A stretch of DNA of 64,000 nt from Bacillus sp. V59.32b. GTDB taxonomy: Bacteria > Bacillota > Bacilli > Bacillales > DSM-1321. The translations under genes were made by a program, and so were the position numbers. The stretch spans positions 1-64,000 of the forward strand of contig NZ_QVTC01000004.1 in assembly GCF_003429085.1 (NCBI RefSeq), read 5' to 3'. The notes below the pieces were generated by a model. It was not told the origin of the DNA. It was given only the letters and a program-made list of their open reading frames with translations, and did no database searches. Position 1 is the stretch's first letter. Each line of letters begins with the position of its first letter. Of the stretch, positions 36,700 to 47,785 are shown piece after piece.

Positions 36700-37842
36700 A
36701 TGGAACATTTGCTTAACCCCCGGGTTAAAGATATTGAAATATCCGGAATCAGGAAATTTTATAATATGGTCGCCCATATAGACGATACCATTTCGCTTAC
36801 GATCGGGCAGCCTGATTTTCCAACGCCGACTCATATTAAGGACTATGCTAAACAAGCAGTTGACGAAAATTTTACCGTTTACACACACAACGCTGGTTTC
36901 ATCGAGCTTAGGGAAGCGGCGTCATCGTATTTTAACGAAAAGTACGGCTTGGATTATCAAGCGGAAGATGAAATTATCGTTACCGCAGGCGCCAGTGAAG
37001 CAATTGACATTATCTTTCGTACGATTTTAACGGCTGATACAGAAGTCATCCTTCCAGGACCTGTCTATCCCGGCTACGAACCGATTATCACGCTTTGCGG
37101 GGCGAAACCGGTATACGCGGACACAACCGGTAACGGATTCAAGCTTACGGCTGAGATTTTGGAAACGTACATAACCGAAAAAACAAGATGTATCGTACTG
37201 CCCTACCCTTCCAATCCTACGGGTGTATCCCTTACAGCCAAAGAGCTCATGGATATTGCGGAACTGGTAAAGGATAAAGATATATTTGTTCTTGCCGATG
37301 AGATATACAGTGAGTTGGTATACGATCAAAAACATATCTCTATTGCTTCTTTTATCAAGGAACAGACCATCGTGATTAACGGACTTTCGAAATCCCATTC
37401 GATGACCGGTTGGAGAATTGGATTCATTCTTGCTCCGGCAGCCATTTGTAAACATATCCTCAAAGTCCATCAATATAACGTAACCTGCGCTGCCTCCGTA
37501 TCACAAAAGGCGGCTTATGCAGCCCTGACGGAAGGCATTGATGACGCAAGACCAATGAAAGAGGAATATGCAAAAAGAAGGGAGTATGTATATTATCGGC
37601 TGAATCAGATGAATTTACAGGTTGTTAAACCGGACGGGGCTTTTTATTTTTTCGTCAAGCTGCCGGATGGCTATAAAAGTTCACTGGATTTTTGCCTGGA
37701 GCTCGTGGAAAAAGCCAAGGTTGCCGTGGTGCCGGGTGATGCATTTTCACAGCTTGGCGAAGGGTATTTCCGTCTTTCCTATGCCTATTCAATGGACACA
37801 CTTGCAACCGCCATGGACCGAATAGAAACATTTTTAAAGTGA
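36700..37842 (+). CDS. patA: N-acetyl-LL-diaminopimelate aminotransferase (class I PLP)
   Basis: A 380-aa fold-type I aminotransferase. PLP lysine K231 lies in NGLSKSHSMTGWRIG. Other motifs are YPSNPTG (substrate-contact Asn), LADEIYSEL and the C-terminal FRLSYA arginine. PatA of B. subtilis makes N-acetyl-LL-DAP, between DapH and DapL, which are both encoded at 18.9-20.9 kb. ATG at 36700 follows GGGAGG. It is monocistronic, with a terminator. Confidence 0.88.
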   Translation: MEHLLNPRVKDIEISGIRKFYNMVAHIDDTISLTIGQPDFPTPTHIKDYAKQAVDENFTVYTHNAGFIELREAASSYFNEKYGLDYQAEDEIIVTAGASEAIDIIFRTILTADTEVILPGPVYPGYEPIITLCGAKPVYADTTGNGFKLTAEILETYITEKTRCIVLPYPSNPTGVSLTAKELMDIAELVKDKDIFVLADEIYSELVYDQKHISIASFIKEQTIVINGLSKSHSMTGWRIGFILAPAAICKHILKVHQYNVTCAASVSQKAAYAALTEGIDDARPMKEEYAKRREYVYYRLNQMNLQVVKPDGAFYFFVKLPDGYKSSLDFCLELVEKAKVAVVPGDAFSQLGEGYFRLSYAYSMDTLATAMDRIETFLK

Positions 37843-37848
37843 ACACTG

Positions 37849-37888
37849 AAAAAGCATATCCTCCTAATAAAGGGGGATATGCTTTTTC
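37849..37888. terminator. Bidirectional terminator between patA and ykwC
   Basis: AAAAGCATATCCTCC pairs with GGGGGATATGCTTTT with a short loop. Confidence 0.8.
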
Positions 37889-37892
37889 GAAT

Positions 37893-38780
37893 TCATTCAT
37901 TTCCTTGCCAGTATTTATAAAGCGCCTGGGTGCCGCTGTCTTCTTCTCCGGCTTCAGCCAGCCGGTCGTACAGCGCTTTTGCGAGCGAAAGGCCGGGCGC
38001 TTCCATTCCCAGCTTCTCCGCTTCCTGCAGGGCAATATTCATGTCTTTAATAAAATGCTTGATAAAAAAACCTGGTTCAAAATCACCCTCTACCATTTTC
38101 GGTGCAAGATTAGATAGAGACCAGCTCCCAGCGGCTCCTGATGAGATTGTTTGTAACACCTTTTCAGGATTCAAGCCTGCTTTTTTTGCATATACAACCG
38201 CTTCACTGACACCGATCATATTAGATGCGATCGCAATCTGGTTGCACATTTTCGTATGCTGTCCCGAACCGGCCGGACCCTGATAGACAATGTTGGTGCC
38301 GATTATTTTAAAAAGTGGCTTAACCGCCTCGAAATCGGTTTCATCCCCTCCGGCCATAATCGCCAGCCTCGCTTCTTTTGCGCCAATGTCTCCGCCGGAA
38401 ACCGGAGCATCGATGGCATGCATGCCTTTATTCTTCGCCTCTGAAAAAATTTTGCCGGCAAGCGTCGGAGTGGATGTTGTCATATCTATTAAATACGTAT
38501 TTTCACGTCCGTTTTTGATAATGCCCTCATCTCCCAGATAAATCTCTTCCACATCATGCGGATAGCCGACAATGGAAATGATCACATTCGCTTGCAGCGC
38601 CATTTCCTTTGGAGAATCAGCCCACTCTGCTCCATTTTCCAGCAATTCTTTCGCTTTTTCCTTCGTTCGGGTATATACGATCAGCCTGTAGCCTGCTTCA
38701 AGCAGATGGCCCGCCATGCTTTTTCCCATGACGCCAGTGCCGATGAAACCAATCGTTGTATCGTCCTTATTTAAAACCAT
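37893..38780 (-). CDS. ykwC: NAD-dependent beta-hydroxyacid dehydrogenase YkwC
   Basis: A 295-aa dehydrogenase of the 3-hydroxyisobutyrate/6-phosphogluconate type. It has GFIGTGVMGKSMAGHL (NAD site), the substrate-binding DAPVSGGDIGAKEARLAIM, and the catalytic lysine in GSGQHTKMCNQ. ATG at 38780 lies eight bases after AGGAG; the GTG at 38789 overlaps that site. It is preceded 19 bp upstream by an SDR gene on the same strand, and both may form an operon. The substrate is unknown. Confidence 0.85.
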   Translation of the reverse strand: MVLNKDDTTIGFIGTGVMGKSMAGHLLEAGYRLIVYTRTKEKAKELLENGAEWADSPKEMALQANVIISIVGYPHDVEEIYLGDEGIIKNGRENTYLIDMTTSTPTLAGKIFSEAKNKGMHAIDAPVSGGDIGAKEARLAIMAGGDETDFEAVKPLFKIIGTNIVYQGPAGSGQHTKMCNQIAIASNMIGVSEAVVYAKKAGLNPEKVLQTISSGAAGSWSLSNLAPKMVEGDFEPGFFIKHFIKDMNIALQEAEKLGMEAPGLSLAKALYDRLAEAGEEDSGTQALYKYWQGNE

Positions 38781-38799
38781 TTGTTTCACTCCTACCTGA

Positions 38800-39585
38800 T
38801 TATATCGACTTTATCATTCCGCCATCGACCAAAAAGGCGCTACCGGTCATGTACGTATTTGCGTCAGACACAAGGAAAGTGACCACCCTTGCAAACTCCT
38901 CCGGCTCCCCATATCTGCCCAGCGGAATATTACTTTTCACGTTTTTTTCCACTTCCTCAACCGAAATACCCTTTTTCTCCGCGTTCACCTCATCAAGGTG
39001 GCGGACGCGATCGGTTGCAATTCTGCCCGGCGCAACTGTATTTATAATAATTCCATTCGGAGCGAACTCTTCGGCGAGCGTTTTTGACAATCCGACGATC
39101 GCGGTCCGAAACGTGTTTGAAAGAATCAGCCCGGGAATCGGCTCTTTAATCGAAGAAGAGGCAATATTGATGATCTTTCCGCCTCGTTCTTTTAAGTAAG
39201 GCAGACATTCACGGATTGTTCGTATGTAGCTTAATAGATTGAGTTCAAAGGAATTTTGCCATTCATTATCCGTCATTTGCTCAAATGATCCTGCAGGGGG
39301 CCCCCCGGCATTATTAACGAGAATATCAATCCCACCAAATTCAGATGCCGCTTTCTCGACCATCTCTTTTATTTCTTCATAGTTCCTAACATCTGCCTGA
39401 GAATAGATAATCCTGCCTTCGCCTAATTCGGAAAGCTCGCTTTGAACGGCGGCTAGCTTATTTTCATCCCTGCTGACAATGAGCACATTCGCTCCCTCTT
39501 TCAGCAATTCCGCAGCGATTGCTTTACCTAGCCCTTTGCTGGATGCGACGACAATCGCATTTTTACCATGTAATTGATAATCCAT
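38800..39585 (-). CDS. Short-chain dehydrogenase/reductase
   Basis: A 261-aa SDR with a Rossmann start, the NNAGGPPAG motif, catalytic Ser in IASSS and a C-terminal TGSAFLVDGG. The usual YxxxK is not obvious: the region reads NTFRTAIVGLSKTLAEEF, with F where Tyr is expected. This matches a known divergent SDR group, so a role in reduction is likely but not certain. ATG at 39585 follows GGGAG. It lies 19 bp upstream of ykwC on the same strand. Confidence 0.8.
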   Translation of the reverse strand: MDYQLHGKNAIVVASSKGLGKAIAAELLKEGANVLIVSRDENKLAAVQSELSELGEGRIIYSQADVRNYEEIKEMVEKAASEFGGIDILVNNAGGPPAGSFEQMTDNEWQNSFELNLLSYIRTIRECLPYLKERGGKIINIASSSIKEPIPGLILSNTFRTAIVGLSKTLAEEFAPNGIIINTVAPGRIATDRVRHLDEVNAEKKGISVEEVEKNVKSNIPLGRYGEPEEFARVVTFLVSDANTYMTGSAFLVDGGMIKSI

Positions 39586-39707
39586 TTTCCTCACTCCCTT
39601 TCTTCTTTCGAATGGTCATACATGTTTTCAGAAAATTGTTTCAATATCTTCATTATACATTTTTGAAGAGAAAACTGTATGAACTAGGCCTGAGAAAATT
39701 TAAACAT

Positions 39708-39740
39708 AAAAAGGCCGGCTGAGCGAACTCAGACCGGCTT
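39708..39740 (-). terminator. Terminator of the GH1 pseudogene unit
   Basis: GCCGG-CTGAG and CTCAG-A-CCGGC stem with loop cgaa; TTTTTATG follows on the minus strand. Confidence 0.65.
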
Positions 39741-39758
39741 CAAAAGGGGGAAATGAGA

Positions 39759-39818
39759 ATGTCAGCTGCTTTAATCGAGCTAAACCAACTGTACTTAGTA
39801 AACATATACCCGCCATAA
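39759..39818 (+). CDS. Doubtful 19-aa frame
   Basis: ATG at 39759 stands after GGGGG (39746-39750) and opens 19 codons (MSAALIELNQLYL...). It has no recognised family and lies antisense to the 3' region of the GH1 pseudogene transcript. I list it only because the ribosome site is good. Confidence 0.2.
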   Translation: MSAALIELNQLYLVNIYPP

Positions 39819-39848
39819 AAGTTGATAAACCTCTTTTTTAAAAAAATT

Positions 39849-41296
<1,448 letters not shown>

Positions 41297-41406
41297 TTAA
41301 GTCAGAACGCTTAAGTGATTTTTAGTTTCGTTTAAGTGGAGGAAGTTTTCGTTTAAATGGATCTGTTTCATGCTTACATCCTTTTATCCCTTTTCATAAT
41401 GAATTC

Positions 41407-41456
41407 AAAAAAAACGATGGTCCTGGTGCATTGGCGGCACCAGAACCTATCATTCG
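41407..41456 (-). terminator. Terminator of the beta-diglycoside PTS operon
   Basis: On the minus strand a stem with CTGGTGC/GCACCAG core and outer GATAGGT/ACCATCG pairing is followed by TTTTTTTT. Confidence 0.8.
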
Positions 41457-41459
41457 TTA

Positions 41460-42788
41460 TCATGCTTCTATCTTAGAAAAAAATTGTGGCAAATGTTCTT
41501 TATGCGCTTCCATCATTTCATCAAGAATTTGTTTACCAATCGTATCGGACGGTGTAAGTGGGTTAATGGTCATGGCAAGTAGTGCCGTGTTATAGTCACC
41601 CGTTACAGCCGCTTCTGCAGTCACTCTTTCAAATGATTTGATTTGCTGTACGAGACCGCGGACCGGGACAGGAAGGTCGCCCATCACAATCGGCTTAGGT
41701 CCATCTTTAGTAATGACACAGCTTACTTCAACAGCCGAATCGGCAGGAATGCTGGCGATTGCACCGTTGTTCATCGTATTAACCGGCTGAATATCACGCT
41801 TGTCATTATAAATGGAAGTGATTAAACGAACCGCTGCATCCGAATAGTATGCCCCTCCGCGTTGTTCTAATTGAGACGGCTTGATATCTAGATTTGGATC
41901 CTTATAAAGTTCGAATAGTTCTTTTTCTAATTTTTGGACCACTTCGGCACGAGTCCCGTCTTTATCAGCATTCTCCAGATCTTTATCAATCATTTCTTTC
42001 GTTTTGTAGTAGTACATATGATATGGGCAGGTAAGCACATTTAATGCTTTGACGAAGCCAGGCTCCCAGCCTAGTCCCTGAATGTTTTTAACAAAACTGC
42101 TGCTGTTTCGGTCTGTTAGCAGGTCGATCACTTTATCCTTCACACTTTCCCCGTCCACATAAACGTCCAATCCATAGACCATATGGTTAAGTCCGGCGAA
42201 ATCGATACGTATCCGTGAGTGATCAACATCCAATAGCTTGGCGATGCCCATTTCCATCCCAATTGGAACATTGCATAAGCCAACTACTTTTTTAATAGAA
42301 GAGTAGCGTAATACCGCTTCAGTTACCATCCCTGCCGGATTTGTGAAATTAATGAGCCAGGCGTTTGGACATAATTCTTCCATATCCCGGCAAATATCCA
42401 AAATGACAGGGATCGTACGCAAACCTTTAAATAATCCACCTGGGCCGTTCGTTTCCTGGCCGAGAACCCCGTATTTTAACGGGATTCTTTCGTCCTTTGC
42501 ACGGGCATCAAGAAAACCAACCCGGAATTGGGTGGTCACAAAGTCAGCATTTTTCAAGGCGGCCCTGCGATCAAGTGTCAGATTTACTTCAATCGGAACT
42601 CCAGCCTTTTCAATCATCCGTTTAGCAAGATTTCCTACAATCTCTAACTTTTCCTTTCCTGCCTCAATATCTACCAGCCATAGTTCACTTACTGGAAACT
42701 CTTCATATCTTTTAATAAATCCTTCAACAAGCTCTGGAGTATAACTGGATCCTCCGCCTATTGTAGCGATTTTGATGCCTTTTTTCAT
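41460..42788 (-). CDS. licH: GH4 6-phospho-beta-glucosidase (LicH/ChbF type)
   Basis: A 442-aa family 4 glycoside hydrolase that uses NAD and a divalent metal to split phosphorylated beta-diglycosides brought in by the PTS. It shows the NAD-binding [25 protein letters not shown], the metal-ligand cysteine in [10 protein letters not shown] and GLNHMVYG. Its ATG overlaps the stop of the IIA gene by 4 bp (ATGA), so it is translationally coupled. In lichenan/cellobiose operons it is LicH; the E. coli chitobiose enzyme ChbF is of the same family. Confidence 0.88.
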   Translation of the reverse strand: MKKGIKIATIGGGSSYTPELVEGFIKRYEEFPVSELWLVDIEAGKEKLEIVGNLAKRMIEKAGVPIEVNLTLDRRAALKNADFVTTQFRVGFLDARAKDERIPLKYGVLGQETNGPGGLFKGLRTIPVILDICRDMEELCPNAWLINFTNPAGMVTEAVLRYSSIKKVVGLCNVPIGMEMGIAKLLDVDHSRIRIDFAGLNHMVYGLDVYVDGESVKDKVIDLLTDRNSSSFVKNIQGLGWEPGFVKALNVLTCPYHMYYYKTKEMIDKDLENADKDGTRAEVVQKLEKELFELYKDPNLDIKPSQLEQRGGAYYSDAAVRLITSIYNDKRDIQPVNTMNNGAIASIPADSAVEVSCVITKDGPKPIVMGDLPVPVRGLVQQIKSFERVTAEAAVTGDYNTALLAMTINPLTPSDTIGKQILDEMMEAHKEHLPQFFSKIEA

Positions 42789-43114
42789 AATCTTATACCT
42801 CCTGATTGTTTGATACTTTCATATAAATCTACAAATTCAGTGGCTAGATCCTTCATTGTAATAGCGTTCATCAGGTGGTCTTGGGCATGAATCATTAAAA
42901 GGGATACCTCGTTTCTTTCACCTTTGACTTCTCTCTGAATCAAGGATGTCTGGATACGGTGGGCCTCGTTTAATGCATCTGCGGATTCTTTTAGCTTTTC
43001 TCTTGCCACTGCAAAGTTACCCTGTTTAGCCGCTGCAATTGCTTCCATAGCAGAGCTTTTTCCATTTCCCCCATGGAGGATAATTTGAAAAACAATTTGC
43101 TCTTGATTGTCCAT
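42785..43114 (-). CDS. licA: PTS lactose/cellobiose-type EIIA
   Basis: A 109-aa IIA-Lac family domain protein. It is helical, with the phosphorylation-site motif HAQDHLM (His near 76) and a metal-binding-type acidic residue nearby. It takes phosphate from HPr and passes it to EIIB (45261). ATG at 43114 follows AAGGAGAG; an in-frame TTG at 43135 overlaps the end of chbG and has no site. It is encoded between chbG and the GH4 gene, overlapping the latter. Confidence 0.9.
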   Translation of the reverse strand: MDNQEQIVFQIILHGGNGKSSAMEAIAAAKQGNFAVAREKLKESADALNEAHRIQTSLIQREVKGERNEVSLLMIHAQDHLMNAITMKDLATEFVDLYESIKQSGGIRL

Positions 43115-43127
43115 TTGTCTCTCTCCT

Positions 43128-43886
43128 TTAAACAAAAAATTGATTGGCTACCTCCGTATATGTGACCAATTCAATTTTCTTGTCTGCAATTGCCTCTTGA
43201 ACCCGTTTGTCAGTCAATATCGCGAGCTCTCTTACACGCTGAAGCGCATAGGAACTTCCGGTGAGAAGCGGCTCATCTATATAAGCTGGATGAGTCATAA
43301 TTTCCGCCGTTTCATAAGGCAAAACGGTATCTAATAATCCAATGAAATACTCCAATGTTAACTCATCGCCGTAAAAATCATGATTAAAATATTGTGCGGT
43401 TTGCAATTTCACATTGCTCATATGTTGAGGATTAGCAGATACCTTGCGGATTGGAATACGATATTTTTCAGCTAGCCTTTCCACGGTTGGATAGATTTTT
43501 TGATGGCCATGAAGATGATGATGGCTATCGATATGTGTCGGCTTTAAGCCTAGTGCAAAAAAGCGTTCGATCTGAGAAGCATATTCATTTTCGATATCAG
43601 CAAGCTCGGCGAACTGTTCAATCCCGGCCATTTTGTGAAAGACTCCTTTTTCATTAACAAGAGAAGGAACATGATCACAAACCGGGGCTCCACAATCCAA
43701 TACAAGATGGATACCTACCCCAAGGCCAGGATTTTCAAGTGCCAGAGCTGCAGCATGTGCAGCTCTTGGCATATTCGTCATCATGGTTGCCGAGGTTACC
43801 ACTCCGTTTTGGTACGCTTCAATGATGCCCAGATTAACTCCTTTGGAATAACCAAAATCGTCTGCGTTAATGATTAGTTTTGTCAC
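43128..43886 (-). CDS. chbG: ChbG/YdjC-type carbohydrate deacetylase
   Basis: A 252-aa enzyme with the YdjC/ChbG motifs: [13 protein letters not shown] at the start, [11 protein letters not shown] (metal and catalytic histidines) and EIMTHPAY. ChbG of E. coli removes one acetyl group from chitobiose/chitotriose (6-phosphate forms), which is needed for induction and hydrolysis. GTG follows GAGGTGG. It lies inside the PTS operon, 13 bp before IIA, which argues that the operon can handle acetylated sugars. Confidence 0.88.
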   Translation of the reverse strand: MTKLIINADDFGYSKGVNLGIIEAYQNGVVTSATMMTNMPRAAHAAALALENPGLGVGIHLVLDCGAPVCDHVPSLVNEKGVFHKMAGIEQFAELADIENEYASQIERFFALGLKPTHIDSHHHLHGHQKIYPTVERLAEKYRIPIRKVSANPQHMSNVKLQTAQYFNHDFYGDELTLEYFIGLLDTVLPYETAEIMTHPAYIDEPLLTGSSYALQRVRELAILTDKRVQEAIADKKIELVTYTEVANQFFV

Positions 43887-43896
43887 TTAAACCACC

Positions 43897-45246
43897 TCAG
43901 GCCGGAATTTCGTTATTTTTGTTGGCATCGACCGATGAAGTTCCACGTTCTTCCGCAAATTTTTGCTTATCCCATATTTTAAAGAAAGGATAATAGATCG
44001 CGAAGGCGACAGCAAAATTGACTAATTGCAGCACGGCACCGGAGATTTTTCCGCCTGTGGCAAGATAGCCTCCGATAATCGGCGGCATCGTCCAAGGGAC
44101 AGCGATGCCTGCAGGCTTGGCAACCAAGCCGGTTTGCATGGCAAGATACGTTATGATAACCGTTACAAGTGGTGTTAATATGAATGGAACGATCATAATT
44201 GGATTCATGACAATCGGCATCCCGAACGTAATCGGTTCGTTAATATTAAAGATTCCGGGACCAATTGCCAATCTTCCCAATTGTTTCATCTGTTGGCTCT
44301 TCGCCAGGAACATCATCGTGAATACAAGCGCGAATGTCGCTCCGCTTCCCCCCATATGGATAAAGATTTCAAAAAATTGGGATGTGAAAATATTGGGCAC
44401 TTCCTCCCCGGCCTGGAAGGCTATCCGGTTTTCATCCATCGCTGATAACCAAATCGGGCTCATAATGCCCCCTACGATTGTGGCACCATGTAACCCGGTA
44501 GACCATAGCAGGTGGATAAGAAACGCGGCCACTAAACTCCCGATCAGGCTGCTGCCCAATAAACCAAGCGGTTTCCCTAAAATTTCCCCGACAATGTTAT
44601 GCAAGCTGGCGAAATCCGTCTGTTCTACAAGTAATCGCAATACCCATATTAATGTTATGATAAAAAATCCTGGAATCAGGGCAATAAATGATTTACTTAC
44701 AGCAGGCGGAACCCCATCCGGCATTCTGATGACAATGTTCTTTTGGATGATGAAACGGTAAATCTCAGTAGAGAGTATAGCGATAAGCATCGCCACGAAT
44801 AAACCTTTACTTCCCATCAATGCGGAAGGAATGACTCCTCCCACGATAACTTCTTCCGTTGCTCCTGCAGGCAAGAATGGAACTTGGTACGGAGTTGCCA
44901 GCAAGAAAGCCGCAACCGAAATAGCACCTGCCGATAATGCGTCCACATCATACTTTTCCGCTAACCGATAAGCAATCCCGAAGGCTGCGATCAGTGCCAT
45001 AATATCAAAGGTTGCTCCGACTGGATAGGTTAGTTTCGATAGCCAGGCATCCCCAAACATACTGGCCATAAATTCTTCATAACCGGGAATTGGCAGGAAG
45101 CCTAGGATGAGGAATACGGAACCAACTATGATTAAAGGCATCGTTAAGATAATTCCATCGCGCAGAGCTTGTAAATGCCTTTGGCCGGCTATCCGGGCCG
45201 CTGCCGGCATTACTTTGTTTTCAAGGATATCGTTAAACCTGCTCAT
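43897..45246 (-). CDS. licC: PTS lactose/cellobiose-family EIIC permease
   Basis: A 449-aa membrane component of the lactose-N,N'-diacetylchitobiose-beta-glucoside PTS family, with about ten hydrophobic segments. Conserved GPGIFNINEPITFGMPIVMNP and HMGGSGATF regions form the sugar site. ATG at 45246 is eight bases after GGGGAG, better than GTG at 45255. It is the second gene of the operon, 14 bp after EIIB and followed closely by chbG. A cytoplasmic C-terminal tail is polar. Confidence 0.92.
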   Translation of the reverse strand: MSRFNDILENKVMPAAARIAGQRHLQALRDGIILTMPLIIVGSVFLILGFLPIPGYEEFMASMFGDAWLSKLTYPVGATFDIMALIAAFGIAYRLAEKYDVDALSAGAISVAAFLLATPYQVPFLPAGATEEVIVGGVIPSALMGSKGLFVAMLIAILSTEIYRFIIQKNIVIRMPDGVPPAVSKSFIALIPGFFIITLIWVLRLLVEQTDFASLHNIVGEILGKPLGLLGSSLIGSLVAAFLIHLLWSTGLHGATIVGGIMSPIWLSAMDENRIAFQAGEEVPNIFTSQFFEIFIHMGGSGATFALVFTMMFLAKSQQMKQLGRLAIGPGIFNINEPITFGMPIVMNPIMIVPFILTPLVTVIITYLAMQTGLVAKPAGIAVPWTMPPIIGGYLATGGKISGAVLQLVNFAVAFAIYYPFFKIWDKQKFAEERGTSSVDANKNNEIPA

Positions 45247-45260
45247 ACCGTTCACTCCCC

Positions 45261-45566
45261 CTATTTAGCTGCTAATTGTTTAGCGAATTTTAATACCTCT
45301 GGACCATTGCACGTTCCGTAATGCACCGTATTGATGACATCAACCGGGATTCCTTTTTCGTCCCCTATCTTTTTTAACTGTGGCAGCATGTACCTGACCT
45401 GCGGACCAACAAGCAATACATCTGCTTGACCAATATGATTTCGCACCGCATCCCCGGGGACTGCCCAAATCTTACAATCCAACCCTTCCTCTTGCGCACT
45501 TTTTTCCATTTTTGTGACTAGTAGACTTGTTGACATTCCGGCTGCGCAGCATAGTAGAATATTCAC
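45261..45566 (-). CDS. licB: PTS lactose/cellobiose-type EIIB
   Basis: A 101-aa IIB domain with the phospho-cysteine motif [12 protein letters not shown] (C7 by alignment with ChbB), the usual length and fold pattern, and [12 protein letters not shown]. It accepts phosphate from EIIA and gives it to the incoming sugar on EIIC. GTG follows GGGGGAG. It is the first gene of the operon, downstream of a cre site and an inverted repeat likely bound by the PRD regulator. Confidence 0.92.
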   Translation of the reverse strand: MNILLCCAAGMSTSLLVTKMEKSAQEEGLDCKIWAVPGDAVRNHIGQADVLLVGPQVRYMLPQLKKIGDEKGIPVDVINTVHYGTCNGPEVLKFAKQLAAK

Positions 45567-45624
45567 TTAATCTCCCCCTTGCAAATTTAGTAGATATGAT
45601 GCTTTATCTGATTTAATTTTATTA

Positions 45625-45638
45625 TGAAAACGCTTTCA
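45625..45638. promoter_or_regulatory. cre site (CcpA operator) of the PTS operon
   Basis: TGAAAACGCTTTCA is a full match to the cre pattern TGWAANCGNTNWCA, about 60 bp upstream of EIIB. Its arms are symmetric. It predicts glucose repression by HPr-Ser-P/CcpA, whose HPr is encoded at 49501. Confidence 0.75.
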
Positions 45639-45652
45639 TCTACACTCATTCT

Positions 45653-45674
45653 TTTTCCGTTGCTTAACGGAAAA
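45653..45674. promoter_or_regulatory. Inverted repeat, probable operator of the PRD regulator
   Basis: TTTTCCGTT (45653-45661) and AACGGAAAA (45666-45674) form a perfect 9-bp inverted repeat with a 4-bp centre. It lies just upstream of the cre site and about 90 bp from the EIIB start, the place expected for an activator such as LicR, whose B. subtilis target is also an inverted repeat. Confidence 0.65.
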
Positions 45675-45729
45675 CTATATGTAAGGACGGTTTTAAAAAA
45701 AAACTATCTTCAGTATTGAGGTTCTCCTC

Positions 45730-47646
45730 TTACATAAAGGCTTTGATAAATTCTTTATAGGTTTTGCATTTCAATAATCTTTGTATCTTATTGGTATCAT
45801 CAATCACGTTTCCTAATAATCTATACATCTTATTAAGATCAGCTGTACTATTTCTTTCCACGCTCAGTAAACAGACAAATTGAACAGGCTTATCTTCCCA
45901 GGTTACAGGTTTTTGCAAGGTACATATCGTCCAAAAAGTAGTATCTGTCTGTGGGATATGCGGATGGGGGATCGCTACCAGGTTTCCGAAACTGGTCGGC
46001 GATAAGGCTTCTCTTTCTAATACTGAGTCAATGAACGTTTCACTCACTAAGCCCAGTACGTGTAACTGATGCGTTAAGAAGTATAATACTTCTTCTCTTG
46101 TATCGAATTTCTTTTGAAGGAATACCAGTTCCTCCTTTGTGTATGTTATGGTTTGTTCTGGGCTTTCAGTCATGGCCATTTCAATCTTTTCAAAATCGCT
46201 TCCGCCAAGGAACGTATTTACTATAATAATCGGTATCGGCAATGAGTCACTTATTGGAATGGTACTAACGATAAAATCCATTCCATCCAAAGCTGTTTCG
46301 CTCAGCTTATAATATTCGGTTATTGCGGCAATCTCCAGTTTCGTACCAAACTTTGACTGAAGCTTGTATTTTAAAAGCTGGGCGCTCCCAATTCCTGAAG
46401 CACACACAATGATACAACGCTTTAATTGTCTATCAATTCTTCTCCTTTCCATTGCGGCCCCAATATGAAGGGCCAGATACCCAATTTCATTTTCATTGAT
46501 GTCTATTTCCATTTCCTGTTTTAATACAGCTCTCGCAAGGATTCCTGCTTCAAATGCAACCGGATAGTTCGTCTTGATGGCTGCAAGCAGGGGATTTCTT
46601 ATATTCATTCCAAAACGGTAGCGATTAATCGCAGGCTTTAAGTGCAGACTTATTGCAACTGCCAGTTCTCTGTCGTTAACGATGTCCAACTGTAATTTAT
46701 TTTCAATGTTCTCCAGAATCTTAATGGTAAGATTATGAATCTCCTCATCAATCAGGTTCGGAATTTCTTCATCACCAATGTTTAAGTGGGTAATCATTTT
46801 AGTGCCTAACAAATGAATCGCAATATAGGCTATTTCCTCTTGAGGAAAAATAAGCTCCAAACCGCTCTCGATTTTCCCAACTATTTCGCTCGCCACTTTA
46901 TATTCTTTTTGACTAATCACGTCTTCAATCTCATTGGGGCGTAACATCACATAGTTTTGATCTTGAATACGCCTGCAAGCAATGGCGATATGGATAACAA
47001 GATTATTAAGTCCAATATCGGATAATGTAATGTCATTTTCCTTTATTTGTTCCAGGACAACGGATCGGATTGCTGTCATTTGTCCTTTAGGGAGTATCGA
47101 ATAATTCTCTTTCCGGGTTCCTATTTGGTTGAAGATATATTCCGACATACAATACCGGACTTTCATTTCGTCGCCCTTTAACTCCACACCATAATTTGGG
47201 CGCTTATGTAACACTAATTCATAATGGTTTAATACTTTTTTAACATCCCGCAAGTCATTTTGAATGGTTGATTTACTGACATATAATTCATCGGCCAAAT
47301 CATCTAATTTAACGTATTTATCTATGAGCAGCAGCCGCTTAATTAAGTATTGTACGCGCTCTTCAGGGGAAGTCGGTCTGATTCCCTGTGTTGATGATTG
47401 ATGATTCGAAACATCGAGTAGAAACTTACGAAAAAGCTGATCATCATGGATGATCAGCTTATACCCTGTGCCCCTTATCGATTTAATCGCAGCACCATAT
47501 TTGGCGACCAAAGAAGTCAGCTCTTTCATATCATTGCGAACAGTCCGGGATGTAACTTGAATAACATTTGCCAAATATTCACTTGTTATCATTGTCTCAG
47601 CAGACATCAGCTCTCGTAAAATAGCAATCATTCGGCCATTCAGCAT
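45730..47646 (-). CDS. licR: PRD-containing PTS-regulated activator (LicR/CelR type)
   Basis: A 638-aa multidomain regulator. Two N-terminal helix-turn-helix domains (about 5-60 and 95-150; VTSRTVRNDMKEL and VSKSTIQNDLRDV) are followed by two PRD domains (about 190-290 and 300-400, with His in VIHIAIA, YIAIHLLG, ISLHLKP and YLALHIGAAMERR). An EIIB-like domain has CASGIGSAQLL, and a C-terminal EIIA-like domain has IPHPH. Phosphorylation by HPr/EI and EIIB sets its activity. It lies upstream of the operon it probably activates, 163 bp before EIIB. Confidence 0.9.
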   Translation of the reverse strand: MLNGRMIAILRELMSAETMITSEYLANVIQVTSRTVRNDMKELTSLVAKYGAAIKSIRGTGYKLIIHDDQLFRKFLLDVSNHQSSTQGIRPTSPEERVQYLIKRLLLIDKYVKLDDLADELYVSKSTIQNDLRDVKKVLNHYELVLHKRPNYGVELKGDEMKVRYCMSEYIFNQIGTRKENYSILPKGQMTAIRSVVLEQIKENDITLSDIGLNNLVIHIAIACRRIQDQNYVMLRPNEIEDVISQKEYKVASEIVGKIESGLELIFPQEEIAYIAIHLLGTKMITHLNIGDEEIPNLIDEEIHNLTIKILENIENKLQLDIVNDRELAVAISLHLKPAINRYRFGMNIRNPLLAAIKTNYPVAFEAGILARAVLKQEMEIDINENEIGYLALHIGAAMERRRIDRQLKRCIIVCASGIGSAQLLKYKLQSKFGTKLEIAAITEYYKLSETALDGMDFIVSTIPISDSLPIPIIIVNTFLGGSDFEKIEMAMTESPEQTITYTKEELVFLQKKFDTREEVLYFLTHQLHVLGLVSETFIDSVLEREALSPTSFGNLVAIPHPHIPQTDTTFWTICTLQKPVTWEDKPVQFVCLLSVERNSTADLNKMYRLLGNVIDDTNKIQRLLKCKTYKEFIKAFM

Positions 47647-47743
47647 ATAAATCCCTGCTTTCCCAAAATACTGTACAAAACGTTCTCATTTCCTCAATAA
47701 AGCAACTTCGACAAGCTTCATTCATTTCCCTTTGCTGATGAAT

Positions 47744-47785
47744 ACAAAAATGGCTGATTACTTTAAAAGTAATCAGCCATTTTTC
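47744..47785. terminator. Terminator of ptsHI
   Basis: AAATGGCTGATTAC and GTAATCAGCCATTT form a 14-bp perfect stem, with TTTGTATTC on the minus side and TTCTTATTTT on the plus side. Confidence 0.8.

Noticed and set aside
44105-44761. 218-aa plus-strand ORF opposite the EIIC permease
   Set aside because: Antisense shadow of a well-supported membrane gene, without its own start signals.
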